Notes: generated by a model from the letters alone, not told the origin. Positions 1-7,403 are shown, counted from the stretch's first letter. The stretch is 26,884 nt of DNA from JACNLC01 sp964607375 (GCA_964607375.1 CAZSJY010000024.1:1-26884); one strand, 5' to 3'. Numbers and translations are program-made.

Positions 1-1
1 C

Positions 2-67
2 AAGGCTTCTGTAAATCATCTAACTGTAAACAAGGTCTATGGTAAGACACTTAGAATTAAAATTTAG
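2..67 (+). CDS. C-terminal end of an unidentified protein (partial)
   Basis: An open frame enters from the left edge and ends at a TAG at 65-67. It gives 21 residues, ending YGKTLRIKI. The other two forward frames are less convincing as a coding tail (one stops at about 45), and the basic/hydrophobic ending looks like a real C-terminus. The fragment is too short to assign to a family. It lies 56 bases upstream of mltG on the same strand and may share its transcript. Confidence 0.45.
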   Translation, partial: KASVNHLTVNKVYGKTLRIKI

Positions 68-123
68 AAATAATTTTTATGCTTCTATCAAATTAAAGAT
101 ACAGAGTAAATTTTAGGATTGTT

Positions 124-1146
124 ATGAAAGTCTATTTTACAAAATATCATCAACAAATCAAAATTCTAGTTAGTGCAATTGGGATATCTTTGATTGGAGT
201 GATTTCATTTGTTGTGATTATCTTATCAACAAATATTCAATGTAGAGACACATCTAAAATAATCACAATACCAAGCGGAGCAACAGCATTTTCCGTATCA
301 AAGTTACTTGAAGAAGAATCGTGCATTAGATATCCTGCTCTATTTGTTTTGGCGGTCAAAATTACTATCAATGAAAGAAACATCAAAGCTGGTAGATATA
401 CCCTGAAAGGTATTAGAACCATTGGTGAATTAGTTCGGATGATTACCTCACCAACTGCAGAAAGGGTTAGAGTTACTATTTTAGAAGGATGGACGATTGA
501 CGATATTGCAAATGAACTATCTTCTAAATTAAAAATTGACACTTATCACTTTATTCAGCTCTGCAAAGATTATAATTTTATGAATTCACTCAGGATAAAT
601 GCTCCATCCCTAGAAGGATTTTTATTTCCTGATACATATATTTTACTATCTTCATATACTGAAGAAGATATAATCGAACTTTTAGTAAATCAATTTAATT
701 TCAACTATGAAAAACACATAGAACTATCGGCAAAACAATTAAATATGAATAAGTTAGAAATCACAACTTTGGCATCAATTGTTCAAGGTGAAGCGATGTA
801 TGATTACGAGATGTCTAAAATTTCTTCAGTTTATCATAATCGTTTAAAGAAAAAAATGCATTTACAAGCAGATCCTACAATTCAATATATTACACCCGGA
901 AAAAATAGAAGATTATTTAATAGAGATTTGAAAACGAATTCTCCTTATAATACTTATAAGCACAGAGGACTTCCTCCAGGTCCTATTAATAATCCCGGGA
1001 TTTCTGCTCTTTTATCTGCTGTAAAACCTGATACAACAAATTACTTATATTTTGTAGCAGATGGAAATGGAAGACACATTTTCTCTAAAACAAATGCTGA
1101 GCACAATAGAGCTAAACACAATGTTAGGAAAAAGCAAAGAAAGTAA
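124..1146 (+). CDS. mltG: Endolytic murein transglycosylase MltG (YceG family)
   Basis: MltG is an inner-membrane lytic transglycosylase that cleaves nascent glycan strands inside the chain and so helps set peptidoglycan strand length. The 340-residue product matches the usual family length. It has one N-terminal membrane helix (about residues 14-36), a LysM-like segment near 47-100, and the family blocks EGFLFPDTY (164-172), LQADPT (247-252) and YNTY..GLPPGPI (about 275-287), followed by YFVADGNGRHIF near the end. The catalytic region reads ASIVQGEA (217-224), with Gln where E. coli MltG has its first Glu and with Glu retained two residues later. The ATG is preceded by AGGA six bases upstream. 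The stop codon is three bases before the next gene, so the two genes are probably cotranscribed. Confidence 0.93.
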   Translation: MKVYFTKYHQQIKILVSAIGISLIGVISFVVIILSTNIQCRDTSKIITIPSGATAFSVSKLLEEESCIRYPALFVLAVKITINERNIKAGRYTLKGIRTIGELVRMITSPTAERVRVTILEGWTIDDIANELSSKLKIDTYHFIQLCKDYNFMNSLRINAPSLEGFLFPDTYILLSSYTEEDIIELLVNQFNFNYEKHIELSAKQLNMNKLEITTLASIVQGEAMYDYEMSKISSVYHNRLKKKMHLQADPTIQYITPGKNRRLFNRDLKTNSPYNTYKHRGLPPGPINNPGISALLSAVKPDTTNYLYFVADGNGRHIFSKTNAEHNRAKHNVRKKQRK

Positions 1147-1149
1147 GAA

Positions 1150-3318
1150 GTGAAATTTGATTTAGATAAACTAAATGTTACACAAAAGCAAGCTGTGCAA
1201 TCTATGAAAAAGCCGCTCCTGATTTTCGCAGGTGCAGGTAGTGGGAAAACTCGAGTTCTAACTTACAAGATAGCATATTTGGTTGAAGAAAAACGGATTT
1301 CTCCTAATCATATTCTTGCAGTTACTTTTACTAATAAAGCAGCTTCAGAGATGAAAGAAAGAGTACAAGCACTTTTACCTAATCAGGATGTATCGAGGAT
1401 GAGTGTTGGTACTTTTCATTCTATAAATGCGAGAATTCTTCGCAAAGAAATTTTCAGATTAGGCTATTCCCCTGATTTCACTATTTATGATTCAGATGAC
1501 TCAAATAAATTGATAAAATCTGTGATAGTAAATCTGAATCTTGACTTAAAACAATTTGAGCCAAAATCTGTTAAAACAAATATTAGTTGGTTCAAAAATA
1601 AATTGAAAAGTCCTGAGGAAATTAAATCTGCAGTTGATGGTTTTAGAGAAGAGAAAATTGCAGAAATTTATATAAATTATCAGCAAGAACTCAAAAATTA
1701 CAATGCAGTAGATTTTGATGATTTACTTGTATTACCTCTAGATATATTCCGTGAATTTCCTGAAAGGTTAGACTATTATCAATCTCTTTATGAGTATGTT
1801 TTGGTTGATGAATATCAAGATACTAACAAACCACAGTTTAAGTTTGTGTATGCCTTATCTCAAAAGCATAGAAATATTTGTGTAGTGGGGGATGATGATC
1901 AGTCCATTTATGGCTGGAGGGGTGCAGATATACGAAATATTTTAGATTTTGAAGAGTCTTTTGGAGATGTTGAAATTGTAAAGTTAGAACAAAATTATCG
2001 TTCAACCCAAAATATTTTAGATGTTGCATATTCCGTAGTATCGTTAAATGAAAACCGTGCTCACAAAAAACTATGGACAGAAAATAAAAAAGGTGAGTTA
2101 ATTACAGTAATAGAAGCTTCTGATGAGAGAGATGAAGCAAGGAAAATTCTTAATACAATTCAGAAGGAATATACACTAAACGGTAAGGATCTTAATAGTT
2201 TTGTTATTCTATATCGCACTAATGCTCAAAGTCGCCCAATTGAAGATCAACTTAGACGAAATGCAATTCCATACAGTATAGTTGGCGGAGTTAAATTCTA
2301 TGACCGTAAAGAAGTTAAAGATGTGTTAGCATATCTTCGTTTGATTGTAAATCCTTTAGATTCAATTTCACTTGTGAGGATAATCAATTTTCCTGTTCGT
2401 GGTATTGGGAAAACTTCCATCGAAAAATTAGTAGATTTTTCTAAGGAACAAAATAAATCACTATATTCAAGTTTGTCTGATGTTGCCAAAATTAGTGTTG
2501 GTCAGAAGCAAAAAAGTAGTATCACACAATTTAGAAAATTGATAGAACATTATCGTTTTCTTCTGGAAAAAGAATCAGCAGATGAAATTATTAAATCTCT
2601 AATTACAAATCTTGAACTTGAGGACTTTTATTTATCTCAAGAAACTGAAGAATCTCGAGAGAGATGGGAAAATGTAAATGCTTTGATTTCGAGCATTACT
2701 GAATTTTGTGAAAGAAACGAATCTGCTAGTTTGCAAGAATTTTTGGAAGAAGTATCATTGTTAAGTGACATTGATGAGTGGAACGAATCAAGAAGTTCTG
2801 TAACTTTAATGACAATGCATAGTGCCAAAGGATTAGAATTTCCTGTTGTGTTTATAGCAGGACTTGAAGATGGTTTGTTTCCTATTACAAGTCGCTTAGA
2901 ATCAGAAGAAGAAAAGGAAGAAGAACGACGATTGTTTTATGTGGGTGTTACACGAGCAGAAGAAAAAGTTTATATGTCTTACTCAAATTCTCGCAGAAGA
3001 TTTGGGGGAGTGCCAGTTTCTTGTATTCGTTCACAATTTTTAGATGAAATACCCAGCAATCTTGTAGAAACTATCAGATTGAAAAAAGAACAAAAGTCAA
3101 TTTTTAGAACTGAAAAACCATTCTATTATTCAAAATCAGACACTAAATCAAATTCTGGAAAGCCAAAATCAGGATATCAAAAAGGTGATATTGTATCCCA
3201 CAAAATTTTCGGAAAAGGTACTATTTTGAAAATTGAAGGAATAGGTGATAATGCTAAGTTAACAGTTTTGTTTACCGGGAATGTAAGAAAGAAAATTGTT
3301 GCTAAGTATTTTGAATAG
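1150..3318 (+). CDS. pcrA: ATP-dependent DNA helicase, PcrA/UvrD family
   Basis: This is a superfamily 1A 3'-5' DNA helicase acting in nucleotide excision and mismatch repair and in clearing RecA or transcription complexes. At 722 residues it has the normal family length. Visible motifs are the Q motif (about 9-16), Walker A GAGSGKT (28-34), motif Ia TFTNKAASEM (about 59-68), Walker B VDEYQDTN (219-226), motif III GDDDQSIYGWRGA (247-259), motif IV LEQNYRS (279-285), motif V MTMHSAKGLEF (near 554) and motif VI RRLFYVGVTRAEE (near 593). The last 45 residues (YQKGDIVSHKIFGKGTI...) are the Tudor-like domain that contacts RNA polymerase in PcrA/UvrD. The start is a GTG three bases after the mltG stop. 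PcrA, UvrD and Rep cannot be separated without a phylogeny, but the Tudor-like tail argues against Rep. Confidence 0.93.
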   Translation: MKFDLDKLNVTQKQAVQSMKKPLLIFAGAGSGKTRVLTYKIAYLVEEKRISPNHILAVTFTNKAASEMKERVQALLPNQDVSRMSVGTFHSINARILRKEIFRLGYSPDFTIYDSDDSNKLIKSVIVNLNLDLKQFEPKSVKTNISWFKNKLKSPEEIKSAVDGFREEKIAEIYINYQQELKNYNAVDFDDLLVLPLDIFREFPERLDYYQSLYEYVLVDEYQDTNKPQFKFVYALSQKHRNICVVGDDDQSIYGWRGADIRNILDFEESFGDVEIVKLEQNYRSTQNILDVAYSVVSLNENRAHKKLWTENKKGELITVIEASDERDEARKILNTIQKEYTLNGKDLNSFVILYRTNAQSRPIEDQLRRNAIPYSIVGGVKFYDRKEVKDVLAYLRLIVNPLDSISLVRIINFPVRGIGKTSIEKLVDFSKEQNKSLYSSLSDVAKISVGQKQKSSITQFRKLIEHYRFLLEKESADEIIKSLITNLELEDFYLSQETEESRERWENVNALISSITEFCERNESASLQEFLEEVSLLSDIDEWNESRSSVTLMTMHSAKGLEFPVVFIAGLEDGLFPITSRLESEEEKEEERRLFYVGVTRAEEKVYMSYSNSRRRFGGVPVSCIRSQFLDEIPSNLVETIRLKKEQKSIFRTEKPFYYSKSDTKSNSGKPKSGYQKGDIVSHKIFGKGTILKIEGIGDNAKLTVLFTGNVRKKIVAKYFE

Positions 3319-3319
3319 A

Positions 3320-3349
3320 TTGACTTGAAATAGTTTGTAAAAATATTAT
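3320..3349 (+). promoter_or_regulatory. Sigma-70-type promoter after pcrA
   Basis: TTGACT (3320-3325) and TATTAT (3344-3349) are separated by 18 bases, close to the sigma-70 consensus. Transcription would begin near 3356, leaving a leader of about 190 bases before the lipoprotein ATG at 3546. This is pattern-based only. In an AT-rich genome such matches also arise by chance. Confidence 0.5.
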
Positions 3350-3545
3350 GAGTATGTCCAATTACTTTACGACAACTAGTTTAGAAAGAACCTATTTAAT
3401 TTCACCTAAATAACCTGAGATTACGATGGGATAAATGCTGAAAGAAACTACAATTGCTAAATTTATTAAAATGTTGAAAAAATCTTGAATTTTGTTGTAA
3501 CAGTAGTTAAGTATTATTCAAAATAATGTAGTAACTTACTAGGTA

Positions 3546-4013
3546 ATGAAAAACAGTAATTTAATCTTAATAGTATTACTCATGATCATCAATTTTAGTT
3601 GTTCAAATAGAGTTAAAGTGATCAGCAAATGGGATAACGGTAATAATCAGAAAACTCGCCAAAAACTAAAGACAAACTATGTAATAGAAACATTTTACTA
3701 CCAATCTGGAGTAAAAGAATCAGAGATATCACTTTTTAATGATAAACTTGATGGTGTAACAAAACATTGGAGTGTGGATGGAAAACTTGTTTCTGAATCA
3801 AAATTTGAAAATGGGGAACTTCACGGTTTAACTATTCACTATTATTCCAATGAAAAAGTAAAACATTCAGTTGAATACTTCTATGGACAAAAACATGGTT
3901 ACGACAAGTGGTATTATCGTAACGGTCAAATAAAAACAGAATCTCTATATCAGTATGGTGTACAAAAGTCAGAAACAATCCGATGGACAGAAGACGGACA
4001 ACTAGCCTATTGA
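3546..4013 (+). CDS. Lipoprotein with MORN-variant (YwqK-type) repeats
   Basis: This 155-residue protein begins with a hydrophobic signal sequence and a lipobox-like IINFSC (Cys19), so it is probably a lipid-anchored envelope protein. From about residue 48 it has repeats of the form Y-x-x-G-x-x-x-x-E-x-x-x-x-x-x-x-x-G, for example YYQSGVKES, SVDGKLVSES, YSNEKVKHS and YRNGQIKTES. This is the MORN-variant repeat of the COG2849/YwqK family. Database entries often name such proteins toxin-antitoxin YwqK antitoxins, but no toxin partner is visible here and a structural or surface role is as likely. AGG lies only two bases before the ATG, so the start is less certain than others. The lipobox has Asn at -3 where Leu is usual. 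Confidence 0.75.
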   Translation: MKNSNLILIVLLMIINFSCSNRVKVISKWDNGNNQKTRQKLKTNYVIETFYYQSGVKESEISLFNDKLDGVTKHWSVDGKLVSESKFENGELHGLTIHYYSNEKVKHSVEYFYGQKHGYDKWYYRNGQIKTESLYQYGVQKSETIRWTEDGQLAY

Positions 4014-4142
4014 GATTCTTAGTAAAACCAAATGAAATCACTGAATAAAATGAAAATCTTTGATATAAAATAAAATTACCGTAGATTTCGAAGACTACAT
4101 ATACAAAAATAATGTTTAAACTATTCGAATAAAGGAAAAGTA

Positions 4143-5606
4143 ATGAAGAAAACTATCTATTTACTTAGTATTCTCTCGTTGGTAATTGCACAATCTTTAC
4201 AATATAATAGTCCATATTTGACAGATGATATTCGAAATTCAGTAAAATCTTTACTGAAGTATGATGATGTTGCATCAACGATAGAAGATGACCAAAGTAG
4301 ATTGGAATTTTATCAAGCTGTTTCTGAAGCATTACATATTGAAATCGTAAAATTTAAAGAAATGTCTAATGAGAAATTTCAAAAATACGAAGACATCATT
4401 ACTAAGTATAAAACACAGCTGGATAACGAAGTAGAAAAATTTGTTTTAACACCAAAACCGAAGTTCAGGTATGAATACAAACCTATCAAAATTTCAATGA
4501 AGAGCGTTGAGAAACAACTCCATAGAAAACAAGCTAAGACCCTTAGAAAACAGTACCTTCAATTTTATAAATATTATAAATCAAATAAGGAAATCTATGT
4601 AACACAAATTGATAAATTGAAAGAGTTAGTTAAGGATACAGAACAAAAAGTAATTAAAGAAGAAGTAGTTCTTGAAGATGATACATCAACTAAAGAACCA
4701 GAAGTAAAAGTACAAAATGCTAATCTCCGTTTTGGAAAATTGAATCCTAAAACCTCTAGTATAGAAATATTGTATTCAAGCACAAGCGATATTAAAGGAT
4801 TTCAATTTGATTTTACTGGTTTAGTCATTAAAGAATGTAATAATGAGGTTTTCACAATAAGTTTATCCTCAGAGAGAATAATTGGGTTTTCTATGACTAA
4901 TCAGGCTTTACCAGCTGGGGAAGGGAAATTAGCTGAAATTCTATATCTCTCAGACAAAGAAACTCAATTTTGCATTTCAAACCTTAAGCTTGCAGGCTCA
5001 CATGGAACAGAAATCTTGACAGAATACGAAAAATGTATAGAAGTACCAACCAAAATTGAAGTAGAAGTAGTAGAATCCACAAAACCAACCAAAGAAATTG
5101 AAGAATCTGTAAATGAAGAAATTATAGAGGAAGTTGTAGAAGATTCCAAACCTATTGTTGTTGAAAAGGTTGAACTAGATCAAATTGCTGATGTTAAAAA
5201 ACCTGAAGAAAGCAAAATCCAAGAAAAACCAAAACCAACATTGCAACCAATAACTGAGGAAGATGAACAAGCAGTTGATGTAAAACAGACGAACAAAGTA
5301 CCTGAGATCGTTAAAGAAATACCTAAAATAAAACAAAAAGTTTCTAATGTGGAAACTCCAAAATCGAACGATTTTTCTCACATAACTCGTTTTGGGACTG
5401 CTTTTAAACTTGCCAAAGACCAAGGTTTTACAAAGTTTAAATATAAAGGTCATTACTATTCAACTTTAACTAGAACAGATTTTCGTAGAGCTTTTAGAAA
5501 AGCTAGGAGAAATGGACAAAAATCCTTCTATTTTTCTGGCAGGAGATATTCAACACGCATAGCTGGTGAATCTAAAAGTGAATGGGAAAGGCGATTAAAT
5601 CAATGA
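4143..5606 (+). CDS. Secreted modular protein: shared N-terminal domain, cohesin-like domain, C-terminal 30-residue repeats
   Basis: This 487-residue protein has a Sec signal peptide (about 1-17). Residues about 20-165 form a Lys/Glu-rich, probably helical domain that recurs in the protein at 24039-25949, with shared anchors YLTDDI (25-30), FYQAVS (56-61), YKPIKI (112-117) and H-x-KQA (127-131). Residues about 190-300 resemble a cohesin-like/adhesin beta-sandwich: YSSTSDIKGFQFDF, then IIGFSMTNQALPAGEGKLAEI. Similar domains occur in surface proteins of marine bacteria. A long acidic/basic Glu-Lys-Pro linker (300-410) follows, then two 30-residue repeats (417-471). I do not recognise the whole protein. 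A surface or periplasmic binding role is inference. The start has AAAGGAAAAG just upstream, and a strong terminator directly follows the stop. Confidence 0.85.
   Translation: MKKTIYLLSILSLVIAQSLQYNSPYLTDDIRNSVKSLLKYDDVASTIEDDQSRLEFYQAVSEALHIEIVKFKEMSNEKFQKYEDIITKYKTQLDNEVEKFVLTPKPKFRYEYKPIKISMKSVEKQLHRKQAKTLRKQYLQFYKYYKSNKEIYVTQIDKLKELVKDTEQKVIKEEVVLEDDTSTKEPEVKVQNANLRFGKLNPKTSSIEILYSSTSDIKGFQFDFTGLVIKECNNEVFTISLSSERIIGFSMTNQALPAGEGKLAEILYLSDKETQFCISNLKLAGSHGTEILTEYEKCIEVPTKIEVEVVESTKPTKEIEESVNEEIIEEVVEDSKPIVVEKVELDQIADVKKPEESKIQEKPKPTLQPITEEDEQAVDVKQTNKVPEIVKEIPKIKQKVSNVETPKSNDFSHITRFGTAFKLAKDQGFTKFKYKGHYYSTLTRTDFRRAFRKARRNGQKSFYFSGRRYSTRIAGESKSEWERRLNQ
5391..5555 (+). repeat. Two tandem 30-residue protein repeats (F-x-x-A-F ... 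G-x-x-Y-S-T)
   Basis: Within the secreted protein, residues 417-441 and 447-471 align without gaps at a 30-residue period. Phe1, Ala4, Phe5, Ala8, Lys/Arg9, Gly12, Phe16, aromatic 18, Gly20 and Tyr-Ser-Thr 23-25 are all shared. The DNA of the two copies differs considerably, so this is an old protein repeat, not a recent DNA duplication. I recall similar modules at the ends of some phage and bacterial hypothetical proteins but cannot confirm a family. Confidence 0.75.
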
Positions 5607-5640
5607 TAAAAAAAGGCATCTTAAGATGCCTTTTTTTATC
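5605..5640. terminator. Perfect bidirectional rho-independent terminator
   Basis: Two perfect 16-base arms (5605-5620 and 5625-5640) flank a TTAA loop. The core stem GGCATC/GATGCC has an A-run on its left and a T-run on its right, so it reads as a hairpin plus U-tract in both directions. It lies between converging genes, the secreted protein (+) and sodB (-), and overlaps the stop codon of the first by two bases. Confidence 0.93.
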
Positions 5641-5652
5641 ATTAGATTTTGA

Positions 5653-6231
5653 TTAGTTAGAATAATTTTTTGAAACAAAATCCCAATTTACTATATTCCA
5701 GAAATTATCAAGATATGTTGGTCTTGAGTTTCTATAATCAACATAGTATGCATGTTCCCAGACATCACAGGTTAATAGTGGTATTTTATTTGTAGTTAAT
5801 GGTGTTTCAGCGTTTTGAGTACTTATTATTTCAAGTGAGTTGTCACTATTTTTAACTAGCCAAGTCCATCCTGAACCAAATGTAGTTATTGCTTTTTGTG
5901 AAAATTGGTCTTTGAAGTTTCGGAATGATCCAAAGTTCTGTACGATAGCTTCTAATAAACTTCCTGTAGGTTCTTTTGTTGATGGGGTTAAACAATTCCA
6001 ATAGAACGAGTGATTCCACACTTGAGCTGAGTTGTTAAAAATACCACCTGATGAATTTCTAATAATATCTTCGAGAGCCATGTTTTCAAATTCCGTATTT
6101 TGAATTAGTTTATTCAAATTGGTGATGTATGCTTGGTGATGTTTACCATAGTGAAACTGCATTGTTTCTATAGAAATATTAGGTTCTAGAGAATCCATTT
6201 CATACGGTAATTTTGGTAATTGATGATTCAT
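5653..6231 (-). CDS. sodB: Iron superoxide dismutase
   Basis: The enzyme converts superoxide to hydrogen peroxide and oxygen in the cytoplasm. The metal ligands are all present: His27, His74, Asp156 and His160. The AQVWNH context (Gln70) and SGWTWLV are typical of the iron type, and the whole sequence reads like E. coli SodB. I start it at the ATG at 6231, giving 192 residues and the normal N-terminus (MNHQLPKLPYEMDSLEP). AAAGGG sits eight bases upstream. A longer in-frame opening from a TTG at 6270 would run through a strong hairpin and add 13 residues with no family counterpart. It is the last gene of the perR-peroxiredoxin-sodB operon, so peroxide made here can be removed by its neighbour. 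Confidence 0.96.
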   Translation of the reverse strand: MNHQLPKLPYEMDSLEPNISIETMQFHYGKHHQAYITNLNKLIQNTEFENMALEDIIRNSSGGIFNNSAQVWNHSFYWNCLTPSTKEPTGSLLEAIVQNFGSFRNFKDQFSQKAITTFGSGWTWLVKNSDNSLEIISTQNAETPLTTNKIPLLTCDVWEHAYYVDYRNSRPTYLDNFWNIVNWDFVSKNYSN

Positions 6232-6239
6232 AATATTTT

Positions 6240-6245
6240 CCCTTT
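6240..6245 (-). promoter_or_regulatory. Ribosome binding site fixing the sodB start
   Basis: Read on the minus strand, AAAGGG lies eight bases before the ATG at 6231. It supports the 192-residue form of sodB over the longer TTG-initiated frame. The same bases are complementary to one arm of the upstream hairpin. Confidence 0.65.
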
Positions 6246-6256
6246 CATTTTTTTGT

Positions 6257-6293
6257 GGCGGAAAGGACAAGAAGAGGAGGAGACCTTTCCGCC
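6257..6293 (-). other. GC-rich intercistronic hairpin between the peroxiredoxin gene and sodB
   Basis: A perfect 10-base stem (6257-6266 with 6284-6293, arms GGCGGAAAGG/CCTTTCCGCC) encloses a 17-base loop. On the transcript strand the loop is pyrimidine-rich and contains CCTCCT. Neither side carries a T-run on its 3' flank, so it is not an ordinary terminator. An mRNA-stabilising, processing or translational control element is possible. The sod-proximal arm can also pair with the sodB ribosome binding site through CCTTTC/GAAAGG. Confidence 0.6.
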
Positions 6294-6303
6294 TATGATA
6301 AAT

Positions 6304-6948
6304 TTATAAGTTATCAGCGTGTTTATCTAGGTAATCAGCTACACCCTCTGTAGTTCCTTGCATTCCGGAAGCTCCTTCAATCCAACCTGCTGGACAAACT
6401 TCGCCGTGTTTTTGGTGAAAAGATAGTGCATCAATCATCCGAAGCATTTCGTCAATATTTCTTCCAAGAGGAAGATCATTGATTACAGAATGCCTAACAA
6501 TTCCTTCTTCATCAATCAGAAATGAACCACGAAGTGCTACTGAACCACCTATAGTTGTATCTTCTTCACCATCATCAGTAAGTATTGTTGCATTTTCTGC
6601 ATCAACTAATACATCATATTTTCTTGAGATACTTTTGTCAATATCAGCAATAATAGGATATTGTACATTGCCAATCCCACCTTTATTAACGGGTGTAGTT
6701 TTCCAAGCCAAGTGACTGAATTGACTATCAACTGAACATCCCAATACCTTAACTCCCCGTTTTTCAAATTCGCTCAAACGATGATCAAACGCTAACAATT
6801 CAGTTGGACATACAAATGTGAAATCTAGAGGATAAAAGAAAATCACTACTTTTTTTCCCTTATAATCTTCTAGACTGATATCCTTGAAAGAATTATCTGG
6901 CATTATTGCAGTTGCTTTAAATTTTGGTGCTTCTTTTGTTACTAACAT
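6304..6948 (-). CDS. Typical 2-Cys peroxiredoxin (AhpC/Prx1 family)
   Basis: This 214-residue thiol peroxidase reduces hydrogen peroxide and organic peroxides in the cytoplasm. The peroxidatic cysteine is Cys47 in FYPLDFTFVCPTEL. The resolving cysteine is Cys185 in HGEVCPAGW, near the C-terminus as in the Prx1/AhpC subfamily. The ATG has GGAG about eight bases upstream. The gene begins five bases after the perR stop, so it is cotranscribed with its probable repressor. No ahpF is in the window, so the electron donor is probably thioredoxin (inference). The extended Cys185 tail suggests the Prx1 branch over classical enteric AhpC. Confidence 0.95.
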   Translation of the reverse strand: MLVTKEAPKFKATAIMPDNSFKDISLEDYKGKKVVIFFYPLDFTFVCPTELLAFDHRLSEFEKRGVKVLGCSVDSQFSHLAWKTTPVNKGGIGNVQYPIIADIDKSISRKYDVLVDAENATILTDDGEEDTTIGGSVALRGSFLIDEEGIVRHSVINDLPLGRNIDEMLRMIDALSFHQKHGEVCPAGWIEGASGMQGTTEGVADYLDKHADNL

Positions 6949-6953
6949 TATTT

Positions 6954-7328
6954 TTACTCCTTATCTTTACATTTCATACAAATTCCTGTCAACAGTAAAT
7001 TGAAACCGTTGACCTCGTGTTCAATTTTATAGTTTTGTGATGATATAAATTCTCTAATCCCAAAAAATAAATCGAATATTCCATTACATCTAGTACAACA
7101 GAAATGTTGGTGATCGTTCACATTACCATCATAATGAATTACTCCATCAATATCAAGTGCGAGAAGGTGATTTTCTTTGCTCAGTATTCCTAAATTTCTG
7201 TAAACAGTTCCTAAACTAATTTTAGGTATTTTAGATTTAACCAGTTCAAAGACATCAAGTGCTGTTGGGTGAGAAGTTACTCCTCTCACAACTTTTAAAA
7301 TTTCTTCTCTTTGGTTGCTGTATCTCAT
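6954..7328 (-). CDS. perR: PerR-type peroxide-sensing Fur-family repressor
   Basis: This 124-residue protein has an N-terminal winged helix (about 1-60, including SLGTVYRNLGILSKE) and a C-terminal metal-binding dimerisation domain. The structural zinc site is C78-x-x-C81 and C117-x-x-C120. The residues matching the PerR regulatory Fe/Mn site are all present: His20 (in HPTALDV), Asp67, His73, His75 and Asp86. Asp at the last position separates PerR from Fur, which usually has Glu. Peroxide would oxidise the bound-iron histidines and release DNA. It heads an operon with a peroxiredoxin and FeSOD, the expected targets. It is shorter than B. subtilis PerR, mainly at the N-terminus. Confidence 0.88.
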   Translation of the reverse strand: MRYSNQREEILKVVRGVTSHPTALDVFELVKSKIPKISLGTVYRNLGILSKENHLLALDIDGVIHYDGNVNDHQHFCCTRCNGIFDLFFGIREFISSQNYKIEHEVNGFNLLLTGICMKCKDKE

Positions 7329-7353
7329 AAATAGTAATGATTCCTACTAACAA

Positions 7354-7383
7354 AATATAAACCGATTAAATAATACCAGTCAA
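7354..7383 (-). promoter_or_regulatory. Promoter of the perR-peroxiredoxin-sodB operon
   Basis: On the minus strand TTGACT (7378-7383) and TATATT (7354-7359) are separated by 18 bases, and the perR ATG follows about 25 bases beyond the -10. This is the only good promoter match between the terminator at 7402-7431 and perR. Confidence 0.65.
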
Positions 7384-7386
7384 GTC

Positions 7387-7403
7387 TTATTTGGTATAAA
7401 TAA
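7387..7403. promoter_or_regulatory. Candidate PerR operator upstream of perR
   Basis: TTATTT...AAATAA is a 6-base inverted repeat around a 5-base centre. Its inner 15 bases fit a 7-1-7 Fur/PerR-type box with 5 of 7 symmetric matches. It lies just upstream of the -35 hexamer. A second inverted repeat (ATACCA 7373-7378 with TGGTAT 7392-7397) overlaps the -35 and is an alternative site. The position suggests autoregulation, but AT-rich palindromes are common here. Confidence 0.35.

Noticed and set aside
3409..3462. TPP riboswitch-like text (ACCTGAGA ... GGGATAAATGCTGAAAGAAAC)
   Set aside because: Fragments resemble the right half of the TPP aptamer, but the P2-P3 arm is missing, the P5 stem does not pair, and the downstream gene is a lipoprotein with no thiamine link.
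5040..5370. Repetitive GAAGTAGAAG/AAACCAAAACC DNA as a possible repeat array
   Set aside because: It is the low-complexity Glu-Lys-Pro-Val linker of the secreted protein. There is no regular unit or spacer structure.
6232..6270. Extended N-terminus of sodB from a TTG at 6270
   Set aside because: It would translate one arm of a perfect hairpin and add 13 residues absent from FeSODs. The ATG at 6231 has a ribosome binding site and the canonical N-terminus.
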